DNA of 42,052 nucleotides. Source: UBA2357 sp041916775. GTDB lineage: Bacteria; Pseudomonadota; Gammaproteobacteria; Burkholderiales; Rhodocyclaceae. Where the stretch lies: positions 1-42,052 of the forward strand of contig JAYRYZ010000033.1 of the NCBI GenBank assembly GCA_041916775.1, written 5' to 3'. This document shows positions 15,408-24,343 of this stretch, one piece after another. Every line of letters begins with the position of its first letter. Position 1 is the stretch's first letter. The notes beneath the pieces are model-generated. The model saw nothing but the letters and a program-made list of their open reading frames with translations. It was not told the DNA's origin and made no database searches. The translations under genes and the position numbers were made by a program.

Positions 15408-17030
15408 TCAGAACTCGTCCTTGTAGCGCGATGTTATCGGATAACGCCAGTCCCTGCCGAATCCGCGCCGCGTGACGCGGATCCCCACCGGCGCCTGGCG
15501 GCGCTTGTACTCGTTGCGTTTGAGCATCGCGACGGTGCGGCGCACCTCGTTCTCCGGAAAGCCGCGCGCGATGATCTCGCGCGGCGACTCGTCACGCTCC
15601 ATGTAGGCCTCGATGATGGCATCGAGCACCTCATAGGGCGGCAGCGAGTCCTGATCCTTCTGGTCGGGCTTGAGCTCCGCCGACGGCGGCCGGGTGATGA
15701 TGTTCTCCGGCATCACGAAGCCGACCGAATTGCGCCAGCGCGCGAGCCTGAACACGAAGGTCTTGTAGAGATCCTTGAGCACCGCGAATCCACCCGCCAT
15801 GTCGCCGTACAGCGTCGCATAGCCGGTCGCCATCTCGCTCTTGTTGCCGGTGGTGAGCACGATCGCCCCGGTCTTGTTGGAGAGCGCCATCAGCAGCATG
15901 CCGCGGATGCGGCTCTGCAGGTTCTCCTCGGTGGTGTCTTCCGGCAGCCCGGCGAACTGCGGCGCCAGCATCGCGGCGAAGGTCTGCATCGCCGGCTCGA
16001 TCGGGATCTCGTCGTAGCGCACCCCCAGGTTGGCGACCAGCGCACGCGAGTCGTCGAGACTCATCTGCGCGGTATAGGGCGAGGCCATCATCACCGCGCG
16101 CACCCGCTCCGGCCCGAGTGCATCGGCGGCGATGCACAGCGTGAGCGCCGAGTCGATGCCACCCGAAAGCCCGATGATCGCAGACGGAAAGCCGTTCTTG
16201 CCGAGATAGTCGCGCACCCCCAGGACGAGCGCGCGATATACCTCGGCCTCGAGCGGCGGCGTCGCCTCGACCGTGCCGGCGCGCCAGGCGCCCCGTTCGA
16301 AGTGCAGCACGTCCAGCCGCTCTTCCATGGACGCAGCCTGGTAGCGCAGGCTGCCATCCGCATCCAGCGCGAACGAAGCGCCGTCGAACACCAACTCGTC
16401 CTGCCCGCCGACCATGTTGCAGTACAGCACCGGCAGCCCGGTGTGCGCTACGCGTGCGCGCAACACCGCCAACCGCTCCCGCTGCTTTTCCATGTGGTAA
16501 GGCGAGGCGTTGATGCCGATCAGAAGCTCGGCGCCGGCCGCGCGCGCCGTCTCGGCCGGCCCCGGCTGCCAAAGGTCCTCGCACACGTTGAGCCCGATGC
16601 GCACGCCACCGACGCTGACCACGCAGGGTGCGTGCCCGCAGGCAAAGTAGCGCTTCTCGTCGAACACCTGGTAGTTGGGCAAGGCCTGCTTGAAGTAGGA
16701 CGCCTCCACCCGGCCATCGCGCAGCAGGGAGGCCGCGTTGTAGCGCTCGCCGTCGCGCTCGCAGGGGTGGCCGAGCACCAGCGCGACGCCGGCCTCGCCT
16801 GCAGCCACGGCGAGCCGCGTGACCGCCGCCTCGCAGGCACGGAAGAAGTCCGGCCGCAGCAGCAGGTCCTCCGGCGGGTAACCCGAAAGCGCGAGCTCGG
16901 GCGTGACGAGCAGGTCGGCCCGCAGCGCCGCGGCGCGGGAAAGTGCGTCGATGATACGATCGGCGTTGGCCTGGATGTCGCCCACGACCGGGTTGAGCTG
17001 GGCGATTGCAATCGATAGCGTCTTGTTCAT
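15408..17030 (-). CDS. nadE: NAD+ synthase, glutamine-hydrolysing
   Basis: A 540-aa enzyme that amidates deamido-NAD to NAD using glutamine-derived ammonia. ATG 17028-17030 gives the family start MNKTLSIAIAQLNPVVGD; the frame is open upstream, but those residues are not conserved. The N-terminal nitrilase-type glutaminase domain has the Glu of TPELALSGYPPEDLL and the catalytic Cys in NVCEDLW (about residue 150). The C-terminal synthetase domain has the P-loop GLSGGIDSALT (about 285) and the ATP-site GNKSEMATGYATLYGDM. Both domains are complete. It is followed by glnB on the same strand, so an operon is likely. Confidence 0.96.
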   Translation of the reverse strand: MNKTLSIAIAQLNPVVGDIQANADRIIDALSRAAALRADLLVTPELALSGYPPEDLLLRPDFFRACEAAVTRLAVAAGEAGVALVLGHPCERDGERYNAASLLRDGRVEASYFKQALPNYQVFDEKRYFACGHAPCVVSVGGVRIGLNVCEDLWQPGPAETARAAGAELLIGINASPYHMEKQRERLAVLRARVAHTGLPVLYCNMVGGQDELVFDGASFALDADGSLRYQAASMEERLDVLHFERGAWRAGTVEATPPLEAEVYRALVLGVRDYLGKNGFPSAIIGLSGGIDSALTLCIAADALGPERVRAVMMASPYTAQMSLDDSRALVANLGVRYDEIPIEPAMQTFAAMLAPQFAGLPEDTTEENLQSRIRGMLLMALSNKTGAIVLTTGNKSEMATGYATLYGDMAGGFAVLKDLYKTFVFRLARWRNSVGFVMPENIITRPPSAELKPDQKDQDSLPPYEVLDAIIEAYMERDESPREIIARGFPENEVRRTVAMLKRNEYKRRQAPVGIRVTRRGFGRDWRYPITSRYKDEF

Positions 17031-17254
17031 GGGCGCAACTATACCGCCCGGGACCACGAGCGCACAGCACGGCGCAGGCCTTCCATTCACATTCGGCGTG
17101 GGCAAGCCTGTGGATAAGATCTGGGCAGGTGCGCCAAACGACGGACGTGAAGGCGGATTGTCGCATTGCATCAAAATTGGGCAGCAACGGCGAAACGCTT
17201 TCCCTGCGCCGCGCTCAAAGACGTTCCAAGTTTTCCGATGACGCCGGAGCCCCT

Positions 17255-18397
17255 GTGAGCAGAACACCTGGACTTGCGATACTCGATGCGGTCGCCGACG
17301 TGCGCGACCAGGACTGGAACGCGCTCGCCGGCCCGCAAGCCTGCCTGTCGCACGCCTTCCTGCACGCGCTGGAGCACTCTGCCAGCGTCGGCCCAGGCAC
17401 CGGCTGGCAGCCCGCGCATCTGGTCCTGCGTGATGACGACGTGCCGCGGGCGGCTGCACCGCTTTACGTGAAGCAACACTCCTATGGCGAGTACGTCTTC
17501 GACTGGGCCTGGGCCGACGCCTATGCGCGGAACGGCCTCGCCTACTACCCCAAGCTCGTGTGCGCCCTGCCCTTCAGTCCGCTACCGGGGCGGCGTCTGC
17601 TGGGGCAGGACGAGGCCGCGCGCCAGCGTCTGCTGGAGGCGATGCTGTCGGTCGCGGAGGCGAGCGAAGTCTCGTCGCTGCACATCCTCTTTCCTGAATC
17701 CGAGGAAGCCGGCTGGATGCGTGAGCACGGACTCCTTATCCGCGATGGCGTGCAGTTCCACTGGTTCAATCGCGGCTACCGCGACTTTGCCGATTTCCTC
17801 GCCAGACTCAACAACGACAAGCGCAAGAAGATCCGTCAGGAGCGCCGCCGCGCGCAGGAGCTCGGTCTGACGCTGCGCTGGTTGGACGGCAACCAGGCGA
17901 GCGCTGCGGATTGGGCCTTCTTCCACCGCTGCTATGCCCGCACCTATGCGCTGCATCGTTCCACCCCTTACCTGACGCTCGGCTTCTTCTCCACGCTGGC
18001 CACGAGCGCGCCCGCCAATGTGCGCCTGCTGCTCGCAGCGCGCGGGACAGAGCCGGTCGCCGGCGCCTTCTTCCTGTGCGACCGCGATGCGCTCTACGGC
18101 CGCTACTGGGGTGCCATGGAGCACCTGCCCTTCCTGCACTTCGAGCTCTGCTACTACCAGGCCATCGAGTACTGCATCACCCATGGCATCAACCGCTTCG
18201 AGGGCGGTGCGCAAGGCGAGCACAAGCTCTCGCGCGGGCTGGAGCCGGTGGCGACACGCTCCGCCCACTGGATTCGCGACCCGCGCTTTCGCGATGCGGT
18301 GGACCGCTTCCTGGCGCGCGAGCGGCAAGGCATGCAGTACTACCTGGATGAGCTGTCGGAGCGCTCGCCGATCCGGCAAGACATTGTGTCGTCGTGA
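17255..18397 (+). CDS. FemAB-like GNAT N-acetyltransferase (COG3146 family)
   Basis: A 380-aa protein of the DUF482/PF04339 group. I chose GTG 17255 because GGAG lies about 5 bases upstream and the protein then starts at the usual family position. Conserved segments are LSHAFLHALEHSASVGPGTG near the N-terminus, PLYVKQHSYGEYVFDWAWAD, FHWFNRGYRDFADFLARL, KRKKIRQERR, and the C-terminal FEGGAQGEHKLSRGL. These are typical of this FemAB-like acyltransferase fold, but the substrate is not known for most members. The 224-base gap from nadE (divergent) holds both promoters. Confidence 0.88.
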   Translation: MSRTPGLAILDAVADVRDQDWNALAGPQACLSHAFLHALEHSASVGPGTGWQPAHLVLRDDDVPRAAAPLYVKQHSYGEYVFDWAWADAYARNGLAYYPKLVCALPFSPLPGRRLLGQDEAARQRLLEAMLSVAEASEVSSLHILFPESEEAGWMREHGLLIRDGVQFHWFNRGYRDFADFLARLNNDKRKKIRQERRRAQELGLTLRWLDGNQASAADWAFFHRCYARTYALHRSTPYLTLGFFSTLATSAPANVRLLLAARGTEPVAGAFFLCDRDALYGRYWGAMEHLPFLHFELCYYQAIEYCITHGINRFEGGAQGEHKLSRGLEPVATRSAHWIRDPRFRDAVDRFLARERQGMQYYLDELSERSPIRQDIVSS

Positions 18398-18529
18398 CTT
18401 TGGCGTGAAATCTGCCACACGCAGAGCCCGTCCTGCGCTGCATATACTCAAGTCGAACACGTGATGCGCCGTTAACAGGCACAAGAGCACCGACAAAACA
18501 GTCACCCCAGGCGATACAGGGAGCACATC

Positions 18530-18808
18530 ATGGACAAGCTGCAACTACAACTCGTGGAAGGCGACCGCCAGGCAGCCGCTCATCATCTCGCCCACGACGC
18601 CGTCGCGCGCTCGGTCAGCGACGCCATCCATGCGGGCTACCGGGTTGGGCGCCGGGTGCGAATCGGGCGCGTCAGCGGCCGGGTGGTCGGCTACAACATC
18701 GGAAACTTCGGGCGTTTCTGCGGCGCGGCCTATCCCTTGCTGGTGAAGACGGCTTACGGCCTTGCAAAGTGCAGCACGCGTGAGCTGGATTGGGACTGGG
18801 ACGACTGA
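18530..18808 (+). CDS. hypothetical small protein
   Basis: A 92-aa protein with AGGGAG about 6 bases before ATG 18530. The N-terminal helix is rich in Gln/His/Ala. The middle contains an Arg/Gly/Val-rich stretch with repeated RVGRRVRIGRVSGRVVGYN that would form beta strands. The C-terminus is acidic and Trp-containing (LDWDWDD). There are no membrane segments or known motifs. It is monocistronic, with an intrinsic terminator shared with the convergent ppa gene. No function can be assigned. Confidence 0.7.
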   Translation: MDKLQLQLVEGDRQAAAHHLAHDAVARSVSDAIHAGYRVGRRVRIGRVSGRVVGYNIGNFGRFCGAAYPLLVKTAYGLAKCSTRELDWDWDD

Positions 18809-18844
18809 AGCACCTGCCACAAACCCGGAACCACCCGCTCCAAC

Positions 18845-18871
18845 AAAAAACCCGCCACTGGCGGGTTTTTT
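18845..18871. terminator. bidirectional rho-independent terminator
   Basis: AAAAAACCCGCC, loop ACT, GGCGGGTTTTTT: a 12-bp stem counting the A/T flanks. It is symmetrical and serves both the 92-aa gene (plus) and ppa (minus). Confidence 0.92.
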
Positions 18872-18890
18872 GATTCGAAACCGTATTCGC

Positions 18891-19418
18891 TTACTTGGCG
18901 GCGTTCTTCAGACCGTCGAGGATTTCCTGCTTGGCATCTTCCACCGTGCCCCAGCCCAGCACCTTCACCCACTTACCCGGTTCGAGATCCTTGTAGTGCT
19001 CGAAGAAGTGCACCGTCTGCTTCATCAGCAGTTCGGGCAGATCGGCGGTGGTCTGCACCTTGTCGTACAGCGGCGTGAGCTTGGAGACGGGCACGGCCAC
19101 GACCTTGGCATCCACGCCGGACTCGTCTTCCATCTTCAGCACGCCGACCGGACGGCAGCGGATCACCACGCCCGGCATCAGCGGAAACGGGGTCACCACG
19201 AGCACGTCCACCGGGTCGCCGTCACCGGCGATGGTGTGCGGCACATAGCCGTAGTTGATCGGGTAACGCATCGAGGTGCCCATGAAGCGGTCGACGAACA
19301 CTGCGCCGCTGTCCTTGTCCACTTCGAACTTGATCGGATCGCCCTGCGCGGAGATCTCGATGATCACGTTGATGTCGTTCGGAACGTCCTTGCCCGCCTT
19401 GACCTGGTCAAAACCCAT
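18891..19418 (-). CDS. ppa: inorganic pyrophosphatase
   Basis: A 175-aa soluble family I pyrophosphatase that hydrolyses PPi to phosphate and drives biosynthetic reactions forward. The signature DGDPVDVLV contains the metal-binding aspartates. FEVDKDSGAVFVDRF and MRYPINYGYVPHT are the conserved substrate-binding strands. Length equals the E. coli enzyme. GGGAGAGGG lies about 4 bases before ATG. Monocistronic, ending at the shared terminator 18845-18871. Confidence 0.97.
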   Translation of the reverse strand: MGFDQVKAGKDVPNDINVIIEISAQGDPIKFEVDKDSGAVFVDRFMGTSMRYPINYGYVPHTIAGDGDPVDVLVVTPFPLMPGVVIRCRPVGVLKMEDESGVDAKVVAVPVSKLTPLYDKVQTTADLPELLMKQTVHFFEHYKDLEPGKWVKVLGWGTVEDAKQEILDGLKNAAK

Positions 19419-19523
19419 GAATCCCTCTCCCGTTGTGTTGAAAAGCCCTTAATTATAGGGGGAAACCCGAATGTGCGCAGAACTCGCGAAGCGCCTTGCT
19501 CGGGTAAGACGCGCGCATCGTGT

Positions 19524-19742
19524 TCAGGCCGTCGCCGCCGGAGCATCGAAGCCGGCGGCCTCGATCGCGTTACGCAATTGTTCGACCGAAACCTGCGCCG
19601 GATCGAACGCGACCCGCGCCTCGGCGTCCTCGAGCGAGACGTCCGCCCGCTCCACACCCGTCATCGCCTTCAGCACCCCGGTCACGTTACGCACGCAACC
19701 GCCGCAGCTCATGCCTTCCACCCGGATCGTCACTTCCGTCAT
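19524..19742 (-). CDS. copZ: copper chaperone (heavy-metal-associated domain)
   Basis: A 72-aa single HMA domain that carries Cu(I) to the P-type ATPase. The metal site is GMSCGGCV (residues about 10-17). I chose the ATG at 19742 because GGGAGGGG lies just upstream and the protein then begins MTEVTIRVEG. A start 18 bases earlier (MNGRGEM) would nearly touch the copA stop and translates the ribosome site. It follows copA by 19 bases and is the last gene of the cluster. The ending AAGFDAPAATA is typical of this family. Confidence 0.9.
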   Translation of the reverse strand: MTEVTIRVEGMSCGGCVRNVTGVLKAMTGVERADVSLEDAEARVAFDPAQVSVEQLRNAIEAAGFDAPAATA

Positions 19743-19761
19743 TTCACCCCTCCCGTTCAAT

Positions 19762-22008
19762 TCAGTTCCTGCCAGGCTGCCAACGCTTCAACAGCAGCGA
19801 GTTGCTCACCACCGACACCGAGCTGAGCGCCATCGCCAGTCCGGCGAACACCGGGTTCAACAACCCCAGCACCGCCAGCGGAATGCCGAGCACGTTATAC
19901 ACAAATGCGAAGAATAGATTCTGACGAATTTTTTTCAAGGTCGCGCGCGAGAGATCGATCGCATCGACGACACCGTTGAGGCTGTTGCGCACCAGGGTGA
20001 TGTCGGCAGCCTCGACCGCAACATCGGCACCGACGCCGATCGCGAAGGAGACATCCGCCGCAGCGAGCGCCGGTGCATCGTTGATGCCGTCGCCCGCCAT
20101 GCCCACACGGACATCGCCACCGGAACGCAGCTGCTCGACCGCTGCGGCCTTGTCGCCCGGGAGCACTCCGGCGCGCCAGTCGAGGATACCGAGCTCGCGC
20201 GCGATCGCCTCCGCGGTCGCCTCATGGTCGCCGGTGAGCATCACCACCCGCACACCGCGCACCCGCAGGCGCCGCACCGCCTCGGCGGAATCGGCGCGGA
20301 TGCGGTCGGCAACGCCTGCAACGCCAACGCAGTGGCCATCGACCGCGACCGCGACCAGCGTCCGCCCCGCCGCTGCGATGCGCTCGACCTGCGCCGCGGG
20401 GAGCATCACGCCGGCATCGCGCAAATGTGCGGGCGAGCCGACCAGGACGTGCGCCTGCCTGCCGTCGATCGTGATGCGGCCAGCCAGCCCTCGTCCTGCC
20501 AACGACTCCGCCGCGCTCACCGCAGGCAACGTGGCATTGCGCGCGCGCGCGGCGGCGACGATTGCGGCTGCGATGGGGTGCGCGCTCGTCTGTTCCAGTG
20601 CTGCGGCGATTCCCAACACGTCCTCGGCGCTCCAGCCCGGCTCGACATGGAGTTCCGCCAAGGCGGGCGCGCCCTCGGTGAGCGTACCGGTCTTGTCCAC
20701 CGCCAGCACGCTCACCTGCTCCGCGAGCTCCAGCGCCTCGGCGTTGCGGATGAGCATGCCGGCGCGCGCGCCCAGCCCGGTGCCGACCATGATCGCGGTG
20801 GGCGTGGCGAGCCCGAGTGCGCACGGGCAGGCGATCACCAGCACCGCCACGGCGTTGATGAGCGCCTGCTGAAAATCCCCCGCAAACCCCCACCAGCCGG
20901 CAAGCGTGAGCAGCGCGATCACGACCACGGTGGGCACGAAGACGCCGGAGATGCGGTCGGCGAGGCGCTGCACCGGTGCCTTGGAACCCTGCGCCTGCTC
21001 CACCAGGCGAATGATGCCCGCCAGCAGCGTCGCGCTGCCCACACCGGTGGCACGACAGCGCAACACGCCCTCGCTGTTGAGCGTCGCCGCGAACACCTTG
21101 TCGCCGGGCTTCTTCTCCACGGGCAGGCTCTCGCCGGTGAGCATCGCCTCGTTGAGCGACGATTGCCCGGACTCCACCACACCATCCACCGGCACCGCAT
21201 CACCAGGCCGAAGGATGAAGGCGTCGCCCGGCTGGAGGGTATCGACCGCTATCTCCACCACCTGCCCGTCGCGTTCCACGTACGCCATGCGCGGCTGCAG
21301 GCGCAACAGGGCATCGAGCGCCGCATTGGTGCGCGCCTTGGCGCGTGCTTCCAGCAGCTTGCCGAGCAGCACCAGGGTGATGATCGTCGCCGAGGCCTCG
21401 AAGTACACATGCAGGTCGTGGCGACCGCTGAGGGTGACGAAGACGCTGTAGAGGTAGGCCATCGAGGTGCCGAGGGCGACCAGTACATCCATGTTCGCCC
21501 CACCGCCGCGCAGGGCTGCCCAGGCGCCGCGGTAGAAGCGCGCCCCGATCCAGAACTGCACCGGCGTTGCGAGCAGCCACTGCCAGTGGCGCGGGATCAG
21601 GTCGTGCTGCGCCTCGCCGCCGGGCCAGAGCCCGAACATCGCCGGCATCTGCGCCACCAGCGGCAACGAAAGAAGTGCCGCAATCCAGAAGTGGCGAAAC
21701 TCCCGCTGCCAATCCTCGGCACGACGCGCACGCGCGGCCTCGCGCTCCACCTTGGCGAGTTCGCTCGCACCGAAACCGGCTCGCTCGACAGCGGCGATCG
21801 CCACCTGCGCCGTCAGCGCCCCGGGCGGAAAACGCAGTGTGGCGCGCTCCGCTGCGAGATTCACGGACGCTTCGACGCCGGGCAGGCGGTTGAGCACCTT
21901 CTCGAGACGGGTCGAGCATGCGGCACAGGTCATGCCGGTAATGGCGAGATCGAGAGACTCAGACGGCACACCTGCACCGCCGGGGGCATTGTTGCTCGAA
22001 GAAGACAT
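19762..22008 (-). CDS. copA: copper-translocating P1B-type ATPase
   Basis: A 748-aa inner-membrane pump that exports Cu(I) from the cytoplasm. One N-terminal HMA domain has GMTCAACS (about residues 26-33). Eight membrane helices follow, with the CPC metal site in IACPCALGLATPT (about residue 391). The phosphorylation site is DKTGTLTEG (about 433), the actuator loop is LTGES, and the hinge is GDGINDAPAL. I chose ATG 22008 (MSSSSNNAPGG); upstream frame residues are not conserved. It lies between the TauE/SafE gene (61 bases upstream) and copZ. The context with hemN and the TauE/SafE protein suggests a role in supplying copper for the cbb3 oxidase as well as, or instead of, detoxification. No CueR-type operator is visible. 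Confidence 0.95.
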   Translation of the reverse strand: MSSSSNNAPGGAGVPSESLDLAITGMTCAACSTRLEKVLNRLPGVEASVNLAAERATLRFPPGALTAQVAIAAVERAGFGASELAKVEREAARARRAEDWQREFRHFWIAALLSLPLVAQMPAMFGLWPGGEAQHDLIPRHWQWLLATPVQFWIGARFYRGAWAALRGGGANMDVLVALGTSMAYLYSVFVTLSGRHDLHVYFEASATIITLVLLGKLLEARAKARTNAALDALLRLQPRMAYVERDGQVVEIAVDTLQPGDAFILRPGDAVPVDGVVESGQSSLNEAMLTGESLPVEKKPGDKVFAATLNSEGVLRCRATGVGSATLLAGIIRLVEQAQGSKAPVQRLADRISGVFVPTVVVIALLTLAGWWGFAGDFQQALINAVAVLVIACPCALGLATPTAIMVGTGLGARAGMLIRNAEALELAEQVSVLAVDKTGTLTEGAPALAELHVEPGWSAEDVLGIAAALEQTSAHPIAAAIVAAARARNATLPAVSAAESLAGRGLAGRITIDGRQAHVLVGSPAHLRDAGVMLPAAQVERIAAAGRTLVAVAVDGHCVGVAGVADRIRADSAEAVRRLRVRGVRVVMLTGDHEATAEAIARELGILDWRAGVLPGDKAAAVEQLRSGGDVRVGMAGDGINDAPALAAADVSFAIGVGADVAVEAADITLVRNSLNGVVDAIDLSRATLKKIRQNLFFAFVYNVLGIPLAVLGLLNPVFAGLAMALSSVSVVSNSLLLKRWQPGRN

Positions 22009-22069
22009 CTTGACGCCTCGGACAGGGCGGCCCGAGGCCCAGGCCGCCGCGGGTCTGGAGCTTAGCGCA

Positions 22070-22783
22070 TCAGACCTCGCAGACGATACCACTCCAGAGC
22101 TGGCCGCCGAGCGATGGCGCATGGAAAAGCCCGAACACGCCGAAGCCCAGCACCAGCATGCCGGCGACGAAACGCACCCGGGTGTTGCGGGTGAGTTCGC
22201 GGAAGCGCTTGAACACCATGCCCGCGAGCATCAGGTTGGGCAAGGTGCCGAGACCGAAGGCCAGCATCAGCCCCGCGCCACGCTCGGGCGATCCTGTCAC
22301 CAGCGCGGTGGTGAGCACGCTGTACACCAGGCCGCAGGGCAGGAAGCCCCACAGCAAGCCGAGCGGAAAGGCTTGAGCAACGCTGCGCGCGGGCAGGAAG
22401 CGCCGCGTTGCCGGCTGGATGCGCCGCCACACCAGCGCACCGACCCGCTCTACCGGAGCAAGCAGGCGGGTGAAGCCGGTGAGATACAGGCCCAGCGCGA
22501 TCAGCATCAGGTTGGCGAGCACATACAATCCAAGCTGAACCGGCAGCACATCGTTAAACAGTAACCCGGCCGTACCGATGGCACCGAGGATTCCGCCCAG
22601 CGCCGTGTAGGTGAGGATGCGGCCGAGGTTGTAGGCGAGATGGATCGGCCAGTCACGGCCACGATCGCCCGGCATGCGCACCTGCACGCTGAGGGCGCCG
22701 ACGATGCCGCCGCACATGCTCACACAGTGCGTTCCGCCCAGAAGGCCGATGAGGAATACTGCGATGTAACCCGATTCGATCAT
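22070..22783 (-). CDS. TauE/SafE-family (DsbD-like) membrane protein
   Basis: A 237-aa protein with about six membrane helices. The first carries GLLGGTHCVSMCGGIVGA, the GG-x-HCxxMCGG motif of the CcdA/TauE-SafE-like proteins found in cytochrome oxidase gene neighbourhoods. A second repeat has FGLGTLPNLMLAG. I start at ATG 22783 with GGGGCAGGA just upstream. It lies between hemN and copA, same strand. Proteins of this type linked to copA and ccoI are thought to take part in copper or thiol handling during oxidase assembly; the exact activity is not established. Sulfite export is an inherited family label and not supported here. Confidence 0.88.
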   Translation of the reverse strand: MIESGYIAVFLIGLLGGTHCVSMCGGIVGALSVQVRMPGDRGRDWPIHLAYNLGRILTYTALGGILGAIGTAGLLFNDVLPVQLGLYVLANLMLIALGLYLTGFTRLLAPVERVGALVWRRIQPATRRFLPARSVAQAFPLGLLWGFLPCGLVYSVLTTALVTGSPERGAGLMLAFGLGTLPNLMLAGMVFKRFRELTRNTRVRFVAGMLVLGFGVFGLFHAPSLGGQLWSGIVCEV

Positions 22784-22845
22784 GAAGTCCTGCCCCGCAA
22801 CGACGAAGCAACCGGTTGTGTGGCAGGCACGCCGTGCGCAGCCCT

Positions 22846-24237
22846 TCAGATCACCTTGGAGTAGCGCGCACGCTCTCGATCGGCACGGATGTAACGGTCG
22901 AACACCATCGCGATGCCGCGTACGAGCAAACGCCCGGCGGGTTCGACGGTGATCCACTCGTCGTCGATCGAGAGCAAACCCGCGGAAGCCATCTCGCGCA
23001 GATCGGCGAGCTCCTCGGCGAAGTAGTCCTTGAAGTTTATCAGGTGCGCGATCTCGATGGATTCGATGGACAGCTCGAAGTGGCACATCAGCGCCTGGAT
23101 GACGGCACGGCGCAGGAGATCGTCCGCAGTCAGCTCGACGCCTCGCAGCACGGGGAGTTCGTTCCGGTCGAGCGCATCGTAGTACTCGTCCAGCGTCTTG
23201 ACGTTCTGCGAGTACACCGGCCCGATCTTGCCGATCGAGGACACGCCGAAGGCGAGCAGATCGCACTCCGCCTGTGTGGAGTAGCCCTGGAAGTTGCGGT
23301 GCAGACGTCCTTGGCGTTGGGCGACGGTCAACTCGTCATCGGGTTTCGCGAAGTGATCCATGCCGATATAGACATAACCGGATTCGGTCAGGCGACGGAT
23401 CGCGAGCTGCAGGATCTGCAACTTCGCGTCGGCGCTTGGCAACTCGACGATGTTGATGCGGCGCTGCGGCTTGAAGAGGCCAGGAAGATGTGCATAGCTG
23501 TAGAGCGAGATCCGGTCTGGCGACAGCTGCAGCACCTGCTCCAGCGTGCGGTTGAAGCTGATCACGTTCTGTTTGGGGAGGCCGTAGATCAGATCCATGC
23601 TGATCGACTTGAAGCCGGTCTCGCGCGCAGCGTCCATCACCAGCTTCGTTTCCTCGATGCTCTGCACCCGGTTGACCGAGGCCTGCACATCGGGGTCGAA
23701 GTCCTGCACGCCCACGCTCATGCGGTTGAAGCCCAGATCTGCGAGGAGTTTGACGGTGTCGAAATCCACTTTGCGGGGATCGACTTCGATCGAGTACTCG
23801 CCGTTCGGAACCAGCGTGAAGCGCGAACGTACGGAGTCCATCAGCTGACGCAACTCGTCATGCGACAGAAAAGTCGGCGTGCCACCACCCAGATGCAATT
23901 GCGTGACCTGCCGGCTGCCTCCGAGGTGCTGGACCTGCAGCTCCATTTCCCGGTCGAGATAGCTCAGATACTTGGCGGAACGGCCGTGGTCCTTGGTGAT
24001 GATCTTGTTGCAGGCACAGTAGTAGCAGACCGTGTTACAGAACGGGATGTGGAAGTATAATGACAGCGGCCGCACCACCCCGCCAACCGCACGGTTGGCC
24101 AACCAGTCTTTCAGGGCGCGCGCGTCGAAGGCCTCCACGAAGCGGTCGGCAGTCGGGTAGGAGGTGTAGCGCGGACCATTGATGTCGAAGCGGCGGATCA
24201 GCTTCGGATCAAAAACGAGATCTTTATGACTATTCAT
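22846..24237 (-). CDS. hemN: oxygen-independent coproporphyrinogen III oxidase
   Basis: A 463-aa radical-SAM enzyme that decarboxylates coproporphyrinogen III to protoporphyrinogen IX without oxygen, supplying haem for anaerobic and micro-oxic respiration. The [4Fe-4S] site is CNTVCYYCAC (CX3CX2C, about residues 70-80) after YFHIPF. The SAM-binding LGGGTPTF follows. The C-terminal HemN domain ends in the usual VFDRYI. The start MNSHKDLVFDPKLIRRFD is the family N-terminus. An FNR-type box lies about 60 bases upstream in the gap shared with fnr. It leads the hemN-TauE/SafE-copA-copZ cluster. Confidence 0.96.
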   Translation of the reverse strand: MNSHKDLVFDPKLIRRFDINGPRYTSYPTADRFVEAFDARALKDWLANRAVGGVVRPLSLYFHIPFCNTVCYYCACNKIITKDHGRSAKYLSYLDREMELQVQHLGGSRQVTQLHLGGGTPTFLSHDELRQLMDSVRSRFTLVPNGEYSIEVDPRKVDFDTVKLLADLGFNRMSVGVQDFDPDVQASVNRVQSIEETKLVMDAARETGFKSISMDLIYGLPKQNVISFNRTLEQVLQLSPDRISLYSYAHLPGLFKPQRRINIVELPSADAKLQILQLAIRRLTESGYVYIGMDHFAKPDDELTVAQRQGRLHRNFQGYSTQAECDLLAFGVSSIGKIGPVYSQNVKTLDEYYDALDRNELPVLRGVELTADDLLRRAVIQALMCHFELSIESIEIAHLINFKDYFAEELADLREMASAGLLSIDDEWITVEPAGRLLVRGIAMVFDRYIRADRERARYSKVI

Positions 24238-24291
24238 GATCTTGATGCTCTGACGGGTGATCTAAGATCTCAAAAAATGACAGGTTTGTGG

Positions 24292-24305
24292 TTGACGTGG
24301 ATCAA
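24292..24305. promoter_or_regulatory. FNR box between hemN and fnr
   Basis: TTGACGTGGATCAA matches TTGAT-N4-ATCAA at nine of ten conserved bases. Its centre is about 61 bases from the hemN start and about 45-51 from the fnr start. Class II spacing would give a short leader for hemN. It could activate hemN, autoregulate fnr, or both. Confidence 0.75.
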
Positions 24306-24343
24306 CGCGACGTGAAAGCCACCTGCAACGGGATGTATCCATC